Shown: positions 26,551 to 35,755 of the stretch, piece after piece
Layout: every line of letters starts with the position of its first letter
Position numbering within the stretch: position 1 is the stretch's first letter
DNA from: Micromonospora olivasterospora
GTDB lineage: Bacteria > Actinomycetota > Actinomycetes > Mycobacteriales > Micromonosporaceae
Length of the DNA: 64,000 nt
Assembly (NCBI RefSeq): GCF_007830265.1
Contig: NZ_VLKE01000001.1
Coordinates: 806,001 to 870,000 of the forward strand
Reading direction: 5' to 3'
Made by a program: the position numbers and the translations under genes
Notes under the pieces: generated by a model
Seen by the model: the letters and a program-made list of their open reading frames with translations, nothing else
Told to the model about the DNA's origin: nothing
The model's database searches: none

Positions 26551-27510
26551 GTGCTGCACGTCGATTCGATCTTCCCCGCCACCTCGGCGGCCGGTGCGCC
26601 GTCCGTGCTCGCGGCCGGCGGCGACCCGCTTCCGCCGCCGTTCACCGTCGTCCGGGTGTTCACCGAGACCCGGCTCGACAGCTGGCTCGCCCTCGGCCTG
26701 GTGCTCGCCGCCGGACTCTACCTGTACGGCGTGCACCGGCTGCGACTGCGCGGGGACCGCTGGCCGGTGACCCGCACCGTGTTCTTCCTCGGCCCGGGCC
26801 TCGGCGGCATCGCCTCGGTCACGGTGAGCGGCCTGCACGCGTACGACACGACGCTGCTGTCGGTGCACATGGTGCAGCACATGGTGCTGTCGATGGTCGC
26901 CCCGATCTTCCTGGCCCTCGGCGCCCCGGTCACGCTCGCCCTGCGTACCCTGCCGGTGCGCCCGCGCAAGCGGCTGCTGGCGATCGTGCACAGCCGCGTC
27001 GCCCGGATCTACACCTTCCCCCTCGTGGCGTTCGCCATCTTCGTGGTGAACCCGTTCGCGCTGTACTTCACCGACCTGTACCGGTACACGCTCGAACACG
27101 CCTGGGCCCACGAGCTCGTGCACGCGCACTTCATCGCCACGGGCTGCGTGTTCTTCTGGCCGCTGCTCGGGCTGGACCCGCTGCCCGGGCGGTGGCCGTA
27201 CCCGGCGCGGGCGCTGCTCATGGTGCTGTCCGTGCCGTTCCACACCGTGCTCGGGCTCACGATCATGCAGAGCACCACGCTCTTCGGCGGCGACTGGTAC
27301 CCGTCGCTCGGCCTCACCTGGGCCAACCCCGGGGACGACCAGGTCGTCGCCGGGGGCATCCTGTGGGCCGGCGGCGAGTTCGTCAGTGTGACCATGCTCG
27401 CGGTCCTGGTGGTGCAGTGGGTGCGCCAGTCGGAGCGGGAGGCCCGCCGGCTCGACCGCGAACTGGACCGCCAGGAGGCCCGCGAGCGGGCGGCGGGATC
27501 CGCGGCCTGA
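26551..27510 (+). CDS. ctaG: Cytochrome c oxidase assembly protein, CtaG/Caa3 family
   Basis: A 319-residue membrane protein with about seven helices. It matches the caa3-type CtaG family implicated in copper delivery to the CuB centre. Visible are VHMVQHMVLSMVAPIFLALGAPVTLAL (His/Met-rich helix), RVARIYTFPLVAFAIFVVNPF, HELVHAHFIATGCVFFWPLLG and VLSVPFHTVLGLTIM. The conserved HMVQHM and HAHF motifs are candidate copper ligands. GTG start at 26551. The tail is highly charged (REARRLDRELDRQEARER). It is divergent from ctaE, consistent with an oxidase-assembly role. Confidence 0.9.
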   Translation: MLHVDSIFPATSAAGAPSVLAAGGDPLPPPFTVVRVFTETRLDSWLALGLVLAAGLYLYGVHRLRLRGDRWPVTRTVFFLGPGLGGIASVTVSGLHAYDTTLLSVHMVQHMVLSMVAPIFLALGAPVTLALRTLPVRPRKRLLAIVHSRVARIYTFPLVAFAIFVVNPFALYFTDLYRYTLEHAWAHELVHAHFIATGCVFFWPLLGLDPLPGRWPYPARALLMVLSVPFHTVLGLTIMQSTTLFGGDWYPSLGLTWANPGDDQVVAGGILWAGGEFVSVTMLAVLVVQWVRQSEREARRLDRELDRQEARERAAGSAA

Positions 27511-27614
27511 TCAGCCCCGGAGCGTACGCGGGCTGGCCCGGCCGGGCGGCAGCCGGCCCGCCGGCGGCGACGGGTACGATCAGCGGGCAGCTACGAGGTG
27601 GGAGCCAGTTTGCG

Positions 27615-28010
27615 ATGAGCGATCGTCCTTGCACCGTCCTGCTCTACAGCGACGACCCGCAGGTCCGTGACCGGATGCGGCTGGCCGTGGGCACCCGACC
27701 GGCGCCCGGGCTGCAGATCGAGTTCGTCGAGGCGTCCACCTACGCCGAGTGTGTCCGACTGGTCGACGACTACGAGATCGACCTGATGCTGCTGGACGGC
27801 GAGGCGAGCCCCGGCGGCGGCCTCGGCATCGCCCGGCAGATCAAGGACGACCGGGCCGACGCTCCCCCGACCTGCCTGGTGATCGCCCGCGCCGCCGACC
27901 GATGGCTGGCCGCGTACGCCGAGGTCGACGCCACCCTGGTGCACCCGCTCGACCCGGTCACCACCGGCACCACCGTGGCCGAGCTGCTGCGTACCCACGC
28001 CGCGGCCTGA
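27615..28010 (+). CDS. Stand-alone response-regulator receiver-like protein
   Basis: A 131-residue protein that is only a CheY-like receiver fold, with no DNA-binding or enzymatic output. It keeps the acidic N-terminal residues (VLLYSDDPQ), a phospho-Asp candidate (IDLMLLDGE) and the alpha4-beta5 region, but the usual Lys position reads VHPLDP. Phosphorylation is therefore possible but the receiver is atypical. ATG at 27615 has GGTGGGAG upstream. It lies between ctaG and trpD; no kinase is adjacent, so its partner is unknown. Confidence 0.8.
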   Translation: MSDRPCTVLLYSDDPQVRDRMRLAVGTRPAPGLQIEFVEASTYAECVRLVDDYEIDLMLLDGEASPGGGLGIARQIKDDRADAPPTCLVIARAADRWLAAYAEVDATLVHPLDPVTTGTTVAELLRTHAAA

Positions 28011-28120
28011 GCCCTGGGCCCGTGCCGCCAGTCCCCGCCGGCGGCGCCCGGCCCGTCACGACCGCCGTCGTCGCCGGTCGTGCCTCATCCGCACATCCAC
28101 GCCCGCTCGGGAGGCCCGCC

Positions 28121-29166
28121 ATGGGCGAACGGACCTGGCCGCTTCTGCTCACCGCGCTGCTGCGCGGGGAGGAGCTCTCCAGCGCGGACACCGCCTGGGC
28201 GATGGGCGAGATCATGTCCGGCGCGGCGGTCCCGGCGCAGATCGCCGGCTTCGTCGTCGCGCTGCGGGCCAAGGGCGAGACCCCGGCGGAGCTCGCCGGC
28301 CTGGTCGAGACGATGCTCGGCCGGGCGGCGCAGGTCGACCTGCCGGAGGAGCTGCGGGAGTCCGCGCTCGACGTGGTCGGCACCGGCGGTGACCTCGCCC
28401 ACACGGTGAACATCTCGACGATGTCCGCACTGGTGGTGGCCGGCGCGGGGGTCCGGGTGGTCAAGCACGGCAACCGCGCCGCCTCGTCGTCCTGCGGCAC
28501 GGCCGACCTGCTGGAATACCTCGGCCTCCCGCTCGACCTCGCGCCCGAGGCGGTGGCCCGGTGCGTGGCGGAGGCCGGCATCGGCTTCTGCTTCGCGCCC
28601 GGTTCCACCCGGGCATGCGGCACACCGGCCCGACCCGCCGGGAGCTGGGCGTGCCCACCGTCTTCAACTTCCTCGGCCCGCTGACCAACCCGGGCCGGCC
28701 CCGTGCCGCCGCGGTGGGCTGCTTCGACGCGCGCATGGCGCCGGTGATGGCCGCCGTCTTCGCCGAGCGGGGCGACTCGGTGCTGGTGCTGCGCGGCGAG
28801 GACGGCCTCGACGAGTTCTCCACCGCCGCCCCGACCCGGGTCTGGGTGGCCCAGCGGGGCACCGTCAGGGAGGCGGTGCTGGACGCGACGGAGCTGGGGC
28901 TGCCCCGGGCCACGCTGGCCGACCTGCGGGGCGGTGACGCGGCCTACAACGCCGGCGTGGCCCGCCGGCTGCTGGCCGGCGAGACCGGTCCCGTCCGGGA
29001 CGCGGTGCTGGTCAACGCGGCCGCCGCGCTGGCCACCCAGGGCCCGCTCGACGGAGACCTCGCCGCGGCCCTGCGCGCCGGGATGGCCCGGGCCGCCGAG
29101 TCGATCGACTCCGGCGCCGCCGCGGCGGCGCTGGACCGCTGGCTCGAGGTCGCCCGCGCGCTCTGA
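28121..29166 (+). pseudogene. trpD: Anthranilate phosphoribosyltransferase, frameshifted (likely sequencing error)
   Basis: TrpD joins anthranilate and PRPP in tryptophan synthesis. The N-terminal part (from ATG 28121, GGGAGG site) holds the family motifs [35 protein letters not shown] and [10 protein letters not shown]. The reading then jumps frame at the CCC run 28598-28600, where one C is missing. Restoring it joins GIGFCFAP to [17 protein letters not shown] and [15 protein letters not shown], all canonical. The whole locus is 1046 bp, one short of 349 codons. Every other motif is intact, so a base-calling or assembly error is more likely than true loss. Confidence 0.88.
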
Positions 29167-29248
29167 GCGCCTCCCGGGTGTCGGCTCCCGCGGACATGTC
29201 GGGCCCTCGTGGGAAACTACACAGGAGTGATTTTCCGGAGGGGATCCT

Positions 29249-29488
29249 GTGTCCGACCGCGAGTTGTACTGCGACACCTGCGAGGGCGTGCAGCCGTTCG
29301 AGGCGCCGCCGTGCGTCGACGGCCACGGGGCCGACTGCCCCGAGCTGGCCTGCGTGAGCTGCGGCGCGGCCGTGCTGATCGCCACCGTCAGCCTCCCGCC
29401 CACCCGGCCCACCGCCCGCCCCACCCCCACCCCACCCCCACCGCCACGCCGCCTGACTAACGCCGCCGCGCCGCCGCCGGCCGCCTGA
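29249..29488 (+). CDS. Small zinc-ribbon-like hypothetical protein
   Basis: A 79-residue protein. The first half has two paired-Cys knuckles (LYCDTCEG and ACVSCGAAVL) plus CVDGHGADC between them, a likely zinc ribbon. The second half is a Pro/Thr-rich tail. GTG at 29249 is preceded by GGAGGGG, a strong ribosome site, which supports it as a real gene. Not recognised; no operon partner, since trpD ends 82 bp upstream. Confidence 0.7.
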   Translation: MSDRELYCDTCEGVQPFEAPPCVDGHGADCPELACVSCGAAVLIATVSLPPTRPTARPTPTPPPPPRRLTNAAAPPPAA

Positions 29489-29538
29489 CCGGCCGGCCGC
29501 GCCGGCCGCGCCGGCAGCCGGCCAACACGGACCCGCTC

Positions 29539-29598
29539 GGTGATCAAGAGGTTTACGTCATGCGCGTGGCGCGATTCAGGCGCAAATCTCTTGATCAC
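29539..29598. repeat. Dispersed inverted-repeat element (family B, copy 1)
   Basis: Outer arms built on GGTGATCAAGAG...TTTxCG and CGCAAATCTCTTGATCACC pair across a short centre with its own small palindrome. It is clearly less GC-rich than its surroundings. A sister copy lies at 57148-57205. Both sit between convergent genes, here the zinc-ribbon gene and ctaF. Confidence 0.85.
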
Positions 29599-29640
29599 CC
29601 GCCTTCGGCGGGCGCCGGGCGCCGGTGCCTAGACACGCGT

Positions 29641-29673
29641 GAGCCCGCGCCCCCGCGACGGGGACGCGGGCTC
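29641..29673. terminator. Hairpin terminator downstream of ctaF
   Basis: Stem GAGCCCGCG / CGCGGGCTC extended by CCCCG / CGGGG around a CGA loop, 21 bp after the ctaF stop on the minus strand. No T-run. Confidence 0.7.
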
Positions 29674-29693
29674 GGCCGCGGATGATTCCCGGG

Positions 29694-30119
29694 TCAGTGC
29701 TCGGCGGTGCGCCGGGTGCCGCTGTAGTACTCGAACAGCAGGCCGCAGGCGGCGAAGACGACGGCCACCAGGCCCACGCCGAGCAGCCAGAACTGCCAGA
29801 GAACCAGGCCCATGCCGGCGATCGCGGCGGCGAGCGCCAGGCCGAACGGCCAGTAGCTGCCGGGGCTGAAGAAGCCGATCTCGCCCGCGCCGTCGGCGAT
29901 CTCACCGTCGGCCCGGTCCTCCGGGCGCAGGTCGATCCGCCGGGAGACGAACCAGAAGAAGCCGCCGCACATCGCGCAGAGCAGGAACGACAGCGCCAGC
30001 GCGACGGTGCCGACCCACTCGACCCGGCCGGAGTCGCCGTACGTCCACGCGCCGTAGAGGACGGTGGCGCCGAGCAGGAACCCGGCGATGACAAGGAAGA
30101 TACGCCACTCGGTCTTCAT
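29694..30119 (-). CDS. ctaF: Cytochrome c oxidase subunit IV CtaF
   Basis: A 141-residue actinobacterial aa3-oxidase subunit with four membrane segments (FLVIAGFLLGATVLYGAW, VALALSFLLCAMCGGFFWF, FGLALAAAIAGMGLVLWQF, VGLVAVVFAACGLLFEYY). The family-typical central segment GEIGFFSPGSYWPF is present. It begins 11 bp after ctaC. The two genes are adjacent with no ctaD (subunit I) between them, as in mycobacteria and unlike Streptomyces. Confidence 0.93.
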   Translation of the reverse strand: MKTEWRIFLVIAGFLLGATVLYGAWTYGDSGRVEWVGTVALALSFLLCAMCGGFFWFVSRRIDLRPEDRADGEIADGAGEIGFFSPGSYWPFGLALAAAIAGMGLVLWQFWLLGVGLVAVVFAACGLLFEYYSGTRRTAEH

Positions 30120-30129
30120 GCCCGCTCCC

Positions 30130-31089
30130 TCAGCTGCCCGCGGTGGCAGGGTTGAAGTTGGACTTGTCGCGCCGCGTGTCGAACGGCTCGGTCGTCTTGG
30201 CGTACGGCTCCTCGCCGATCGCCGACAGCGCCTCCTGCGTCGACTTGCCGTCGCGCTTGGCGGCCAGGAACTGGTCGTACTTCGCCGGCGAGACGACCCG
30301 CAGCTCGAAGTTCATGAACGCGTGGTACGTGCCGCACAGCTCGGCGCAGCGGCCGACGTACGCGCCCTCGGCGTCGAGGCTGGAGACCTCGAAGACGTTG
30401 CGGACGTTGCCCGGCATCACGTCCCGCTTGAACAGCAGCTCGGGCACCCAGAACGAGTGGATGACGTCGCGGCTGGTCTCCTCGAAGCGGATCGACCGGC
30501 CGGTCGGCAGCACCAGCACCGGGATGGCCTCGGTGGTGCCGAGCACCGACGCGACCGTGTTGGCGTCCGCGCCCTGGCCGTCGCGGTAGTTGAACTGCCA
30601 GTTCCACTTGAAGGCGACGACCTCGACCGTGACGTCCGGGTTTTTCGAGGTCTTGTTCACGTCGGTCTGCACGACCGCCGTGTAGTAGAAGAGCACCGAC
30701 ACGATCAGGATCGGGGCGATCGTGTAGAGGAACTCCATCGGCATGTTGTACCGGGTCTGCACCGGCAGCTCGTTGCCCCGCTTCCGGTAGCGCACCACGC
30801 ACCAGAAGATCAGGCCCCAGACGAACACGCCGACCGCGAGGGCCGCGATGCAGGACGCGATCCACAGGTCGTACATCCGGTGGGACTCGGGCGAGATGCC
30901 GCCCTGCGGCCAGCCGAAGCCGCCGAACGTCCTGCCGACGTCGCAGCCCGTGAGCAGGACCAGCAGCGCCGCGCCGCCGAGGCCGAGGCCGGCGAGCCGA
31001 CCAGCACCACGCCGCCGGCGCGCGCCGGCCCCCGGAGAAGCGCTGTGCCGTACGGCCGAGGGCCGTACCTCCGAACTCCTTGCGACCAC
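30130..31089 (-). CDS. ctaC: Cytochrome c oxidase subunit II CtaC (CuA-binding lipoprotein)
   Basis: A 319-residue subunit II. After a basic leader comes a lipobox (ALLVLLTGC, lipidated Cys near residue 49), then two membrane helices (LWIASCIAALAVGVFVWGLIF and LYTIAPILIVSVLFYYTAV). The periplasmic CuA domain has VIHSFWVPE and CAELCGTYHAFMNFEL, so the Cys, His, Glu and Met ligands are intact. GTG start at 31089 with GGGAGG upstream. It is divergent from the cysteine desulfurase gene across a 170-bp gap. Confidence 0.95.
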   Translation of the reverse strand: MVARSSEVRPSAVRHSASPGAGARRRRGAGRLAGLGLGGAALLVLLTGCDVGRTFGGFGWPQGGISPESHRMYDLWIASCIAALAVGVFVWGLIFWCVVRYRKRGNELPVQTRYNMPMEFLYTIAPILIVSVLFYYTAVVQTDVNKTSKNPDVTVEVVAFKWNWQFNYRDGQGADANTVASVLGTTEAIPVLVLPTGRSIRFEETSRDVIHSFWVPELLFKRDVMPGNVRNVFEVSSLDAEGAYVGRCAELCGTYHAFMNFELRVVSPAKYDQFLAAKRDGKSTQEALSAIGEEPYAKTTEPFDTRRDKSNFNPATAGS

Positions 31090-31258
31090 CTGGTCCTGCC
31101 TCCCTAGCGCGCCGCGGTGGTGGTTTCCTCATCACCGGCGGCAAAGGCGTCACCGACGGTCGCAGATTACTCGACCATGACCGGCCTGACCGTGTTGGGG
31201 TCAGTCTCGGCACCGATCGGGGGGATCTTGGGCGTACCGGCGCGATAGCGTTCCAGCC

Positions 31259-32410
31259 GTGAGCGCATCCCCGGTCTACCTGGACGCGGCCACCGCCGCC
31301 CCGCTGCACCCGGTCGCCCGGCAGGCGTTGCTGGCCGCCCTCGACGACGGCTGGGCCGACCCGGACCGCCTTTACCGCCAGGCCCGCCGGGCCCGCCAGC
31401 TCCTCGACGCCGCCCGCGAGGCCGCCGCGCAGGCCGTCGGCGTCCGCGCCGACGAGCTGTCCTTCACCCCCAGCGGTACGAGCGCGGCGCACTCGGCCGT
31501 GCTCGGCGGCCTGGCCGGGCGGCGGCGGGCGGGCGACGCCCTGGTGCACTCCGCGATCGAGCACTCGGCCGTGCTGCACGCCGGGGAGCGGCACGTCGCC
31601 GCCGGCGGGCGGGCGACCTCCGTACCGGTGGACCGGCTCGGCCGGCTCGACCTGGACGCCTGGTCGGCGGCCGTGGCCGCGCCCGGGGTGGCTCTCGCGG
31701 CGCTGATCGGCGCCAGCCACGAGGTGGGCACGGTGCAGCCGGTGCCGGCGGCGGCGGCCGCGTGCGCCGCCGCGGGGGTGCCGCTGTACGTGGACGCGGC
31801 GCAGCTGGTGGGCCGGGTGCCGGTGCCGGCGGGCTGGTCGGTGCTGACCGCCAGCGCGCACAAGTGGGGCGGGCCGCCCGGCGTCGGGCTGCTGGTGGTG
31901 CGCAAGGGCACCCGCTGGGAGTCGCCGTGGCCGGCGGACGAGCGGGAGTCGGGGCGTACGCCGGGGGTGGTGAACCTGCCGGCGGTGGTGGCCGCGGCGG
32001 CGAGCCTGCGCGCGGCGGCGGCCGAGGCGGGAGCCGAGACGGCGCGGCTGGCGCCGCTGGTGGACCGGATCCGGGCCCGGGTGGCGGCGGAGGTGCCCGA
32101 CGTGGAGGTGGTCGGCGACCCGGTCGACCGGCTGCCCCACCTGGTCACGTTCTCCTGCCTGTACGTCGACGGCGAGGCGCTGCTGCACGCGCTGGACCGG
32201 CGGGGCTTCGCCGTCTCGTCCGGCTCCTCCTGCACGTCGTCCACGCTGCGCCCGTCGCACGTGCTGGAGGCGATGGGCGTGCTCTCGCACGGCAACGTAC
32301 GCGTCTCGCTGCACCGGGAGACGACGGAGGCCGAGGTGGAGCGGTTCCTCGCCGAGCTGCCGGGCGTCGTGGCCGACCTGCGCGCCGAGGCCGGGGTGAC
32401 CGGGCTGTGA
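31259..32410 (+). CDS. Cysteine desulfurase (class V aminotransferase family)
   Basis: A 383-residue PLP enzyme releasing sulfur from cysteine. It has the NifS/IscS-like start VYLDAATAAPLHP, FTPSGTSAAHSAVLGG, IEHSAVLHA, the PLP-lysine motif TASAHKWGGPPGVGLL, and the active-site Cys loop SSGSSCTSSTLRPSHVL. Its stop overlaps the start of a TusA gene by 4 bases (GTGA). It therefore probably feeds sulfur to TusA for thiolation of tRNA or cofactors, separately from the main SUF system. GTG start at 31259. Confidence 0.9.
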   Translation: MSASPVYLDAATAAPLHPVARQALLAALDDGWADPDRLYRQARRARQLLDAAREAAAQAVGVRADELSFTPSGTSAAHSAVLGGLAGRRRAGDALVHSAIEHSAVLHAGERHVAAGGRATSVPVDRLGRLDLDAWSAAVAAPGVALAALIGASHEVGTVQPVPAAAAACAAAGVPLYVDAAQLVGRVPVPAGWSVLTASAHKWGGPPGVGLLVVRKGTRWESPWPADERESGRTPGVVNLPAVVAAAASLRAAAAEAGAETARLAPLVDRIRARVAAEVPDVEVVGDPVDRLPHLVTFSCLYVDGEALLHALDRRGFAVSSGSSCTSSTLRPSHVLEAMGVLSHGNVRVSLHRETTEAEVERFLAELPGVVADLRAEAGVTGL

Positions 32411-32652
32411 GCGCGGGCGACGCCGCACCCGACGAGGTGCTCGACTGCCGGGGCCAACGCTGCCCGCTGCCGGTGATCAAACTGGCCCGCCGGCTGCCGG
32501 AACTGCCCGTCGGCGCGGTACTGCGGGTGCTCGCCGACGACCCGGCGGCGGCGGTGGACATCCCGGCGTGGTGCCGGATGCGCGCCCACGACTTCCTGGC
32601 GGCCACCGCGGCTCTGGACTCCCCGGCATACGACGTCCGCCGCGCCCACTGA
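32407..32652 (+). CDS. tusA: TusA-family sulfurtransferase (sulfur carrier)
   Basis: An 81-residue sulfur-relay protein. The family motif DCRGQRCPLPVIKLARRL contains the catalytic Cys in CPxP. The rest is the two-layer fold (LRVLADDPAAAVDIPAWCRM, HDFLAA). It is translationally coupled to the cysteine desulfurase and so is its likely persulfide acceptor. GTG start at 32407. Confidence 0.9.
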   Translation: MSAGDAAPDEVLDCRGQRCPLPVIKLARRLPELPVGAVLRVLADDPAAAVDIPAWCRMRAHDFLAATAALDSPAYDVRRAH

Positions 32653-32677
32653 CCAACCGCCACCCCGACTCCCCCGC

Positions 32678-32743
32678 GATCTTGCACTTTATGCCTCCAG
32701 TTTGGGTGCTTCACCCCATTTGCCGGGGCCACAACTGCAAGTC
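32678..32743. repeat. Dispersed palindromic element (family C)
   Basis: Ends pair as CTTGCACTT / AACTGCAAG, with an inner stem between the GGTG/CACC-type segments (TTTGGGTGCTTCACCCC). It lies 25 bp after tusA and just left of the IS110-type element. Before the insertion this spot would have been the convergent junction between tusA and adoK. No second copy is seen in the window. Confidence 0.65.
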
Positions 32744-32821
32744 ACCCGGTCTTTTCGGGACGCCTCGCAGGCGTGAAAATGGTGGACAGGTCGCCCGCCG
32801 ACGCCGATCGATCTTGGTCTA

Positions 32822-32973
32822 GTTGAGGCCGTCTGCAAGTCTGGCGCCGGGGCCCGGACTCTTGTGGGTCACGCACTGTTGCTTCGAGCACGCCGGTCAG
32901 ATTTTCGGTTCCCGACCGAGGCCCCCGGGCGACCTACCCACTGGTCGATCACGGTGAGGAGGGACGCGGGCGG
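32822..32973 (+). ncRNA. Candidate IS110 bridge RNA region
   Basis: IS110-group elements are known to carry a structured non-coding bridge RNA in the left-end region upstream of the transposase. This 150-bp stretch has no reading frame of interest and contains small stem-loops such as TCGGT-TCCCG-ACCGA near 32905-32920. The assignment rests on position and family knowledge; loops pairing to target and donor were not established. Confidence 0.3.
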
Positions 32974-34296
32974 ATGCGCGGGTTACCCGAAGAGATCCCG
33001 GACGCTGACAGCGAGAAGGTCTGGGAGCGGGTGTGTGCGGTCGATGTGGCCAAGGAGTCGGGGATGGTGTGTACCCGGCTACCCGCCGCGGGTGGGCGGC
33101 GGGTGAGCCGGGTGTGGCAGGTGACGGCGACCACGAACGCGGTCAGTGACCTTGCCGCCGATCTGGTGGCGGCGGGGGTGGAGAAGGTCACCGTGGAAAG
33201 CACGTCGGACTACTGGCGGATCTGGTTCTACCTGTTCGAGGCAGCCGGGTTGGACGTGCAGTTGGTCAACGCCCGTGACGTCAAGAACGTGCCCGGGCGG
33301 CCGAAGACCGACAAGCTGGACGCGGTGTGGTTGGCCAAGCTCACCGAGAAGGGCCTGTTGCGGCCCTCGTTCGTGCCTGCGGCTCCGGTGCGGGTGTTGC
33401 GTGACTACACCCGGATGCGGGTGGATCTGGTCCGGGACCGGACCCGCTACTGGTCGAGGTTGGAGAAACTGCTTGAAGACGCCCTGATCAAGGTGTCGTC
33501 GGTGGCCTCCACCCTGCGGACGGTGTCGACGCGGGACATGGTTGAGGCGTTGATCGCCGGTCAACGTGATCCGGCGACCCTCGCCTCGCTGGCCCACGGA
33601 GCGCTGCGCCGCAAACGCAACGCCCTCATCGAGGCACTCACCGGCCGCTTCGACGACCATCACGGCGAGTTGGCCCGGATCCTGCTCGACCAGATCGACC
33701 GCCTCGACACCGAGATCGCGAAACTCACCACACGGATCGGGCAGATACTCGACGACATCGACCCACCCTCCCAGCCGGGCGGCGGCGACGGCGACACCCC
33801 GGCGCCAGACGCCCGGCGGCGCCTGGCCGAGATCCCGGGCATCAGCACCGAGTCCGCGCAACTGATCATCGCCGAGATCGGTCTGGACATGACACGGTTC
33901 CCCACCGCGGCGCACCTGGTGTCCTGGGCGAAGCTGTGTCCGCGCACCATCCAGTCCGGTACCAGCCTCACCGCGGGCAAGACAGGCAAAGGCAATCCGT
34001 ACCTCAAAGGCGCCCTCGGTATGGCCGCAGCCACCGTCGCCCGCGGCAAGGGAACGTTCCTGTCCGAACGCTACCGGCGTCTGGTCACACGTCGAGGCAA
34101 AGGCAAGGCCAAGGTCGCCGTCGCCCGCTCCATCCTCGTGATCATCTGGCACCTGCTCAACGACCCAACCGCCCGTTACCACGATCTCGGCGCCGACTTC
34201 CACGAACGCCGTATCAACACCACCCGGAAGATCAACAGCCTGGTCCGGCAACTCGAAGCCCTCGGCCACACCGTCACCCTGCAACCGACAACCTGA
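32974..34296 (+). CDS. IS110-family transposase (DEDD RuvC-like with C-terminal Tnp domain)
   Basis: A 440-residue recombinase. The N-terminal DEDD domain has the first Asp in CAVDVAKESG, Glu in VESTSDYW and the Asp pair in PKTDKLDAVWLA. A helical middle region (about residues 140-270) follows. The C-terminal Transposase_20 domain carries LAEIPGISTESAQLIIAEIG and the serine segment IQSGTSLTAGKTGKGNPYLK. All catalytic stations are intact and the length is normal, so the element may be active. ATG at 32974 with GAGGAGGGA upstream. Confidence 0.95.
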   Translation: MRGLPEEIPDADSEKVWERVCAVDVAKESGMVCTRLPAAGGRRVSRVWQVTATTNAVSDLAADLVAAGVEKVTVESTSDYWRIWFYLFEAAGLDVQLVNARDVKNVPGRPKTDKLDAVWLAKLTEKGLLRPSFVPAAPVRVLRDYTRMRVDLVRDRTRYWSRLEKLLEDALIKVSSVASTLRTVSTRDMVEALIAGQRDPATLASLAHGALRRKRNALIEALTGRFDDHHGELARILLDQIDRLDTEIAKLTTRIGQILDDIDPPSQPGGGDGDTPAPDARRRLAEIPGISTESAQLIIAEIGLDMTRFPTAAHLVSWAKLCPRTIQSGTSLTAGKTGKGNPYLKGALGMAAATVARGKGTFLSERYRRLVTRRGKGKAKVAVARSILVIIWHLLNDPTARYHDLGADFHERRINTTRKINSLVRQLEALGHTVTLQPTT

Positions 34297-34317
34297 CCCC
34301 ACACCCCCACCCCGCCC

Positions 34318-34345
34318 GGGCTGGCCATCAACACCGGGCCAGCCC
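34318..34345 (+). terminator. Hairpin after the IS110 transposase
   Basis: A perfect 9-bp stem (GGGCTGGCC / GGCCAGCCC) with a 10-nt loop lies 22 bp downstream of the transposase stop, within the right end of the element. Confidence 0.65.
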
Positions 34346-34415
34346 ACCGCGCCCAAAACCCGTCGTGGTACAGGTCATTTACCGGTCAGATCGCGGGCGG
34401 TGGGCGGGGCGTCGG

Positions 34416-35426
<1,011 letters not shown>

Positions 35427-35626
35427 TCAGCCTACCGGCCCGGAACGAGAGCGGGACGGGGGTCGGTCGAACAGCCGTCACCGTCCGCTCAACCCGGCGA
35501 CCGCCCCCGTACATCCGGCATACCGCCCGTGGTGGCATCCGCGCTGCTCGGCGCTACGAGCGGCGACCGGCGCCGCGAGGGACGGCCGACCGGAATGATC
35601 TCGGACGGTAGGGCCGCGTGGAAAAA

Positions 35627-35670
35627 CGGACAGCGGGGCACCCCTGTCCCCAGGGGTGCCCCGCTGTCCG
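35627..35670 (-). terminator. Strong rho-independent terminator downstream of erpA
   Basis: A perfect 20-bp stem (arms 35627-35646 and 35651-35670) with a 4-nt loop. On the minus strand it is followed by TTTTTC. It lies about 85 bp after the erpA stop and separates erpA from adoK. Confidence 0.88.
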
Positions 35671-35755
35671 GTGGCGCTTCGGCCCGGATCGACGCCGACG
35701 CCGATCGGGGCCGAGCCGGCGTCGGCTCGGCCGACCTGGCTCGGCCGCTGTCGGC

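Larger units (their letters stand above)
32822..34373 (+). mobile_element. IS110-family insertion sequence (boundaries approximate)
   Basis: The element comprises an IS110-type transposase gene (32974-34296) with a non-coding left segment of about 150 bp and a right segment of about 75 bp. IS110 elements lack terminal inverted repeats and make no long target duplication, so the ends cannot be fixed by eye. The limits given run from just after the last host-like sequence to just before adoK. It is inserted between tusA and adoK, beside palindrome family C. Confidence 0.75.

Noticed and set aside
28598..28601. Programmed ribosomal frameshifting in trpD
   Set aside because: There is no slippery heptamer or stimulatory structure, the family is not known for it, and the same kind of C-run loss occurs in several unrelated genes.
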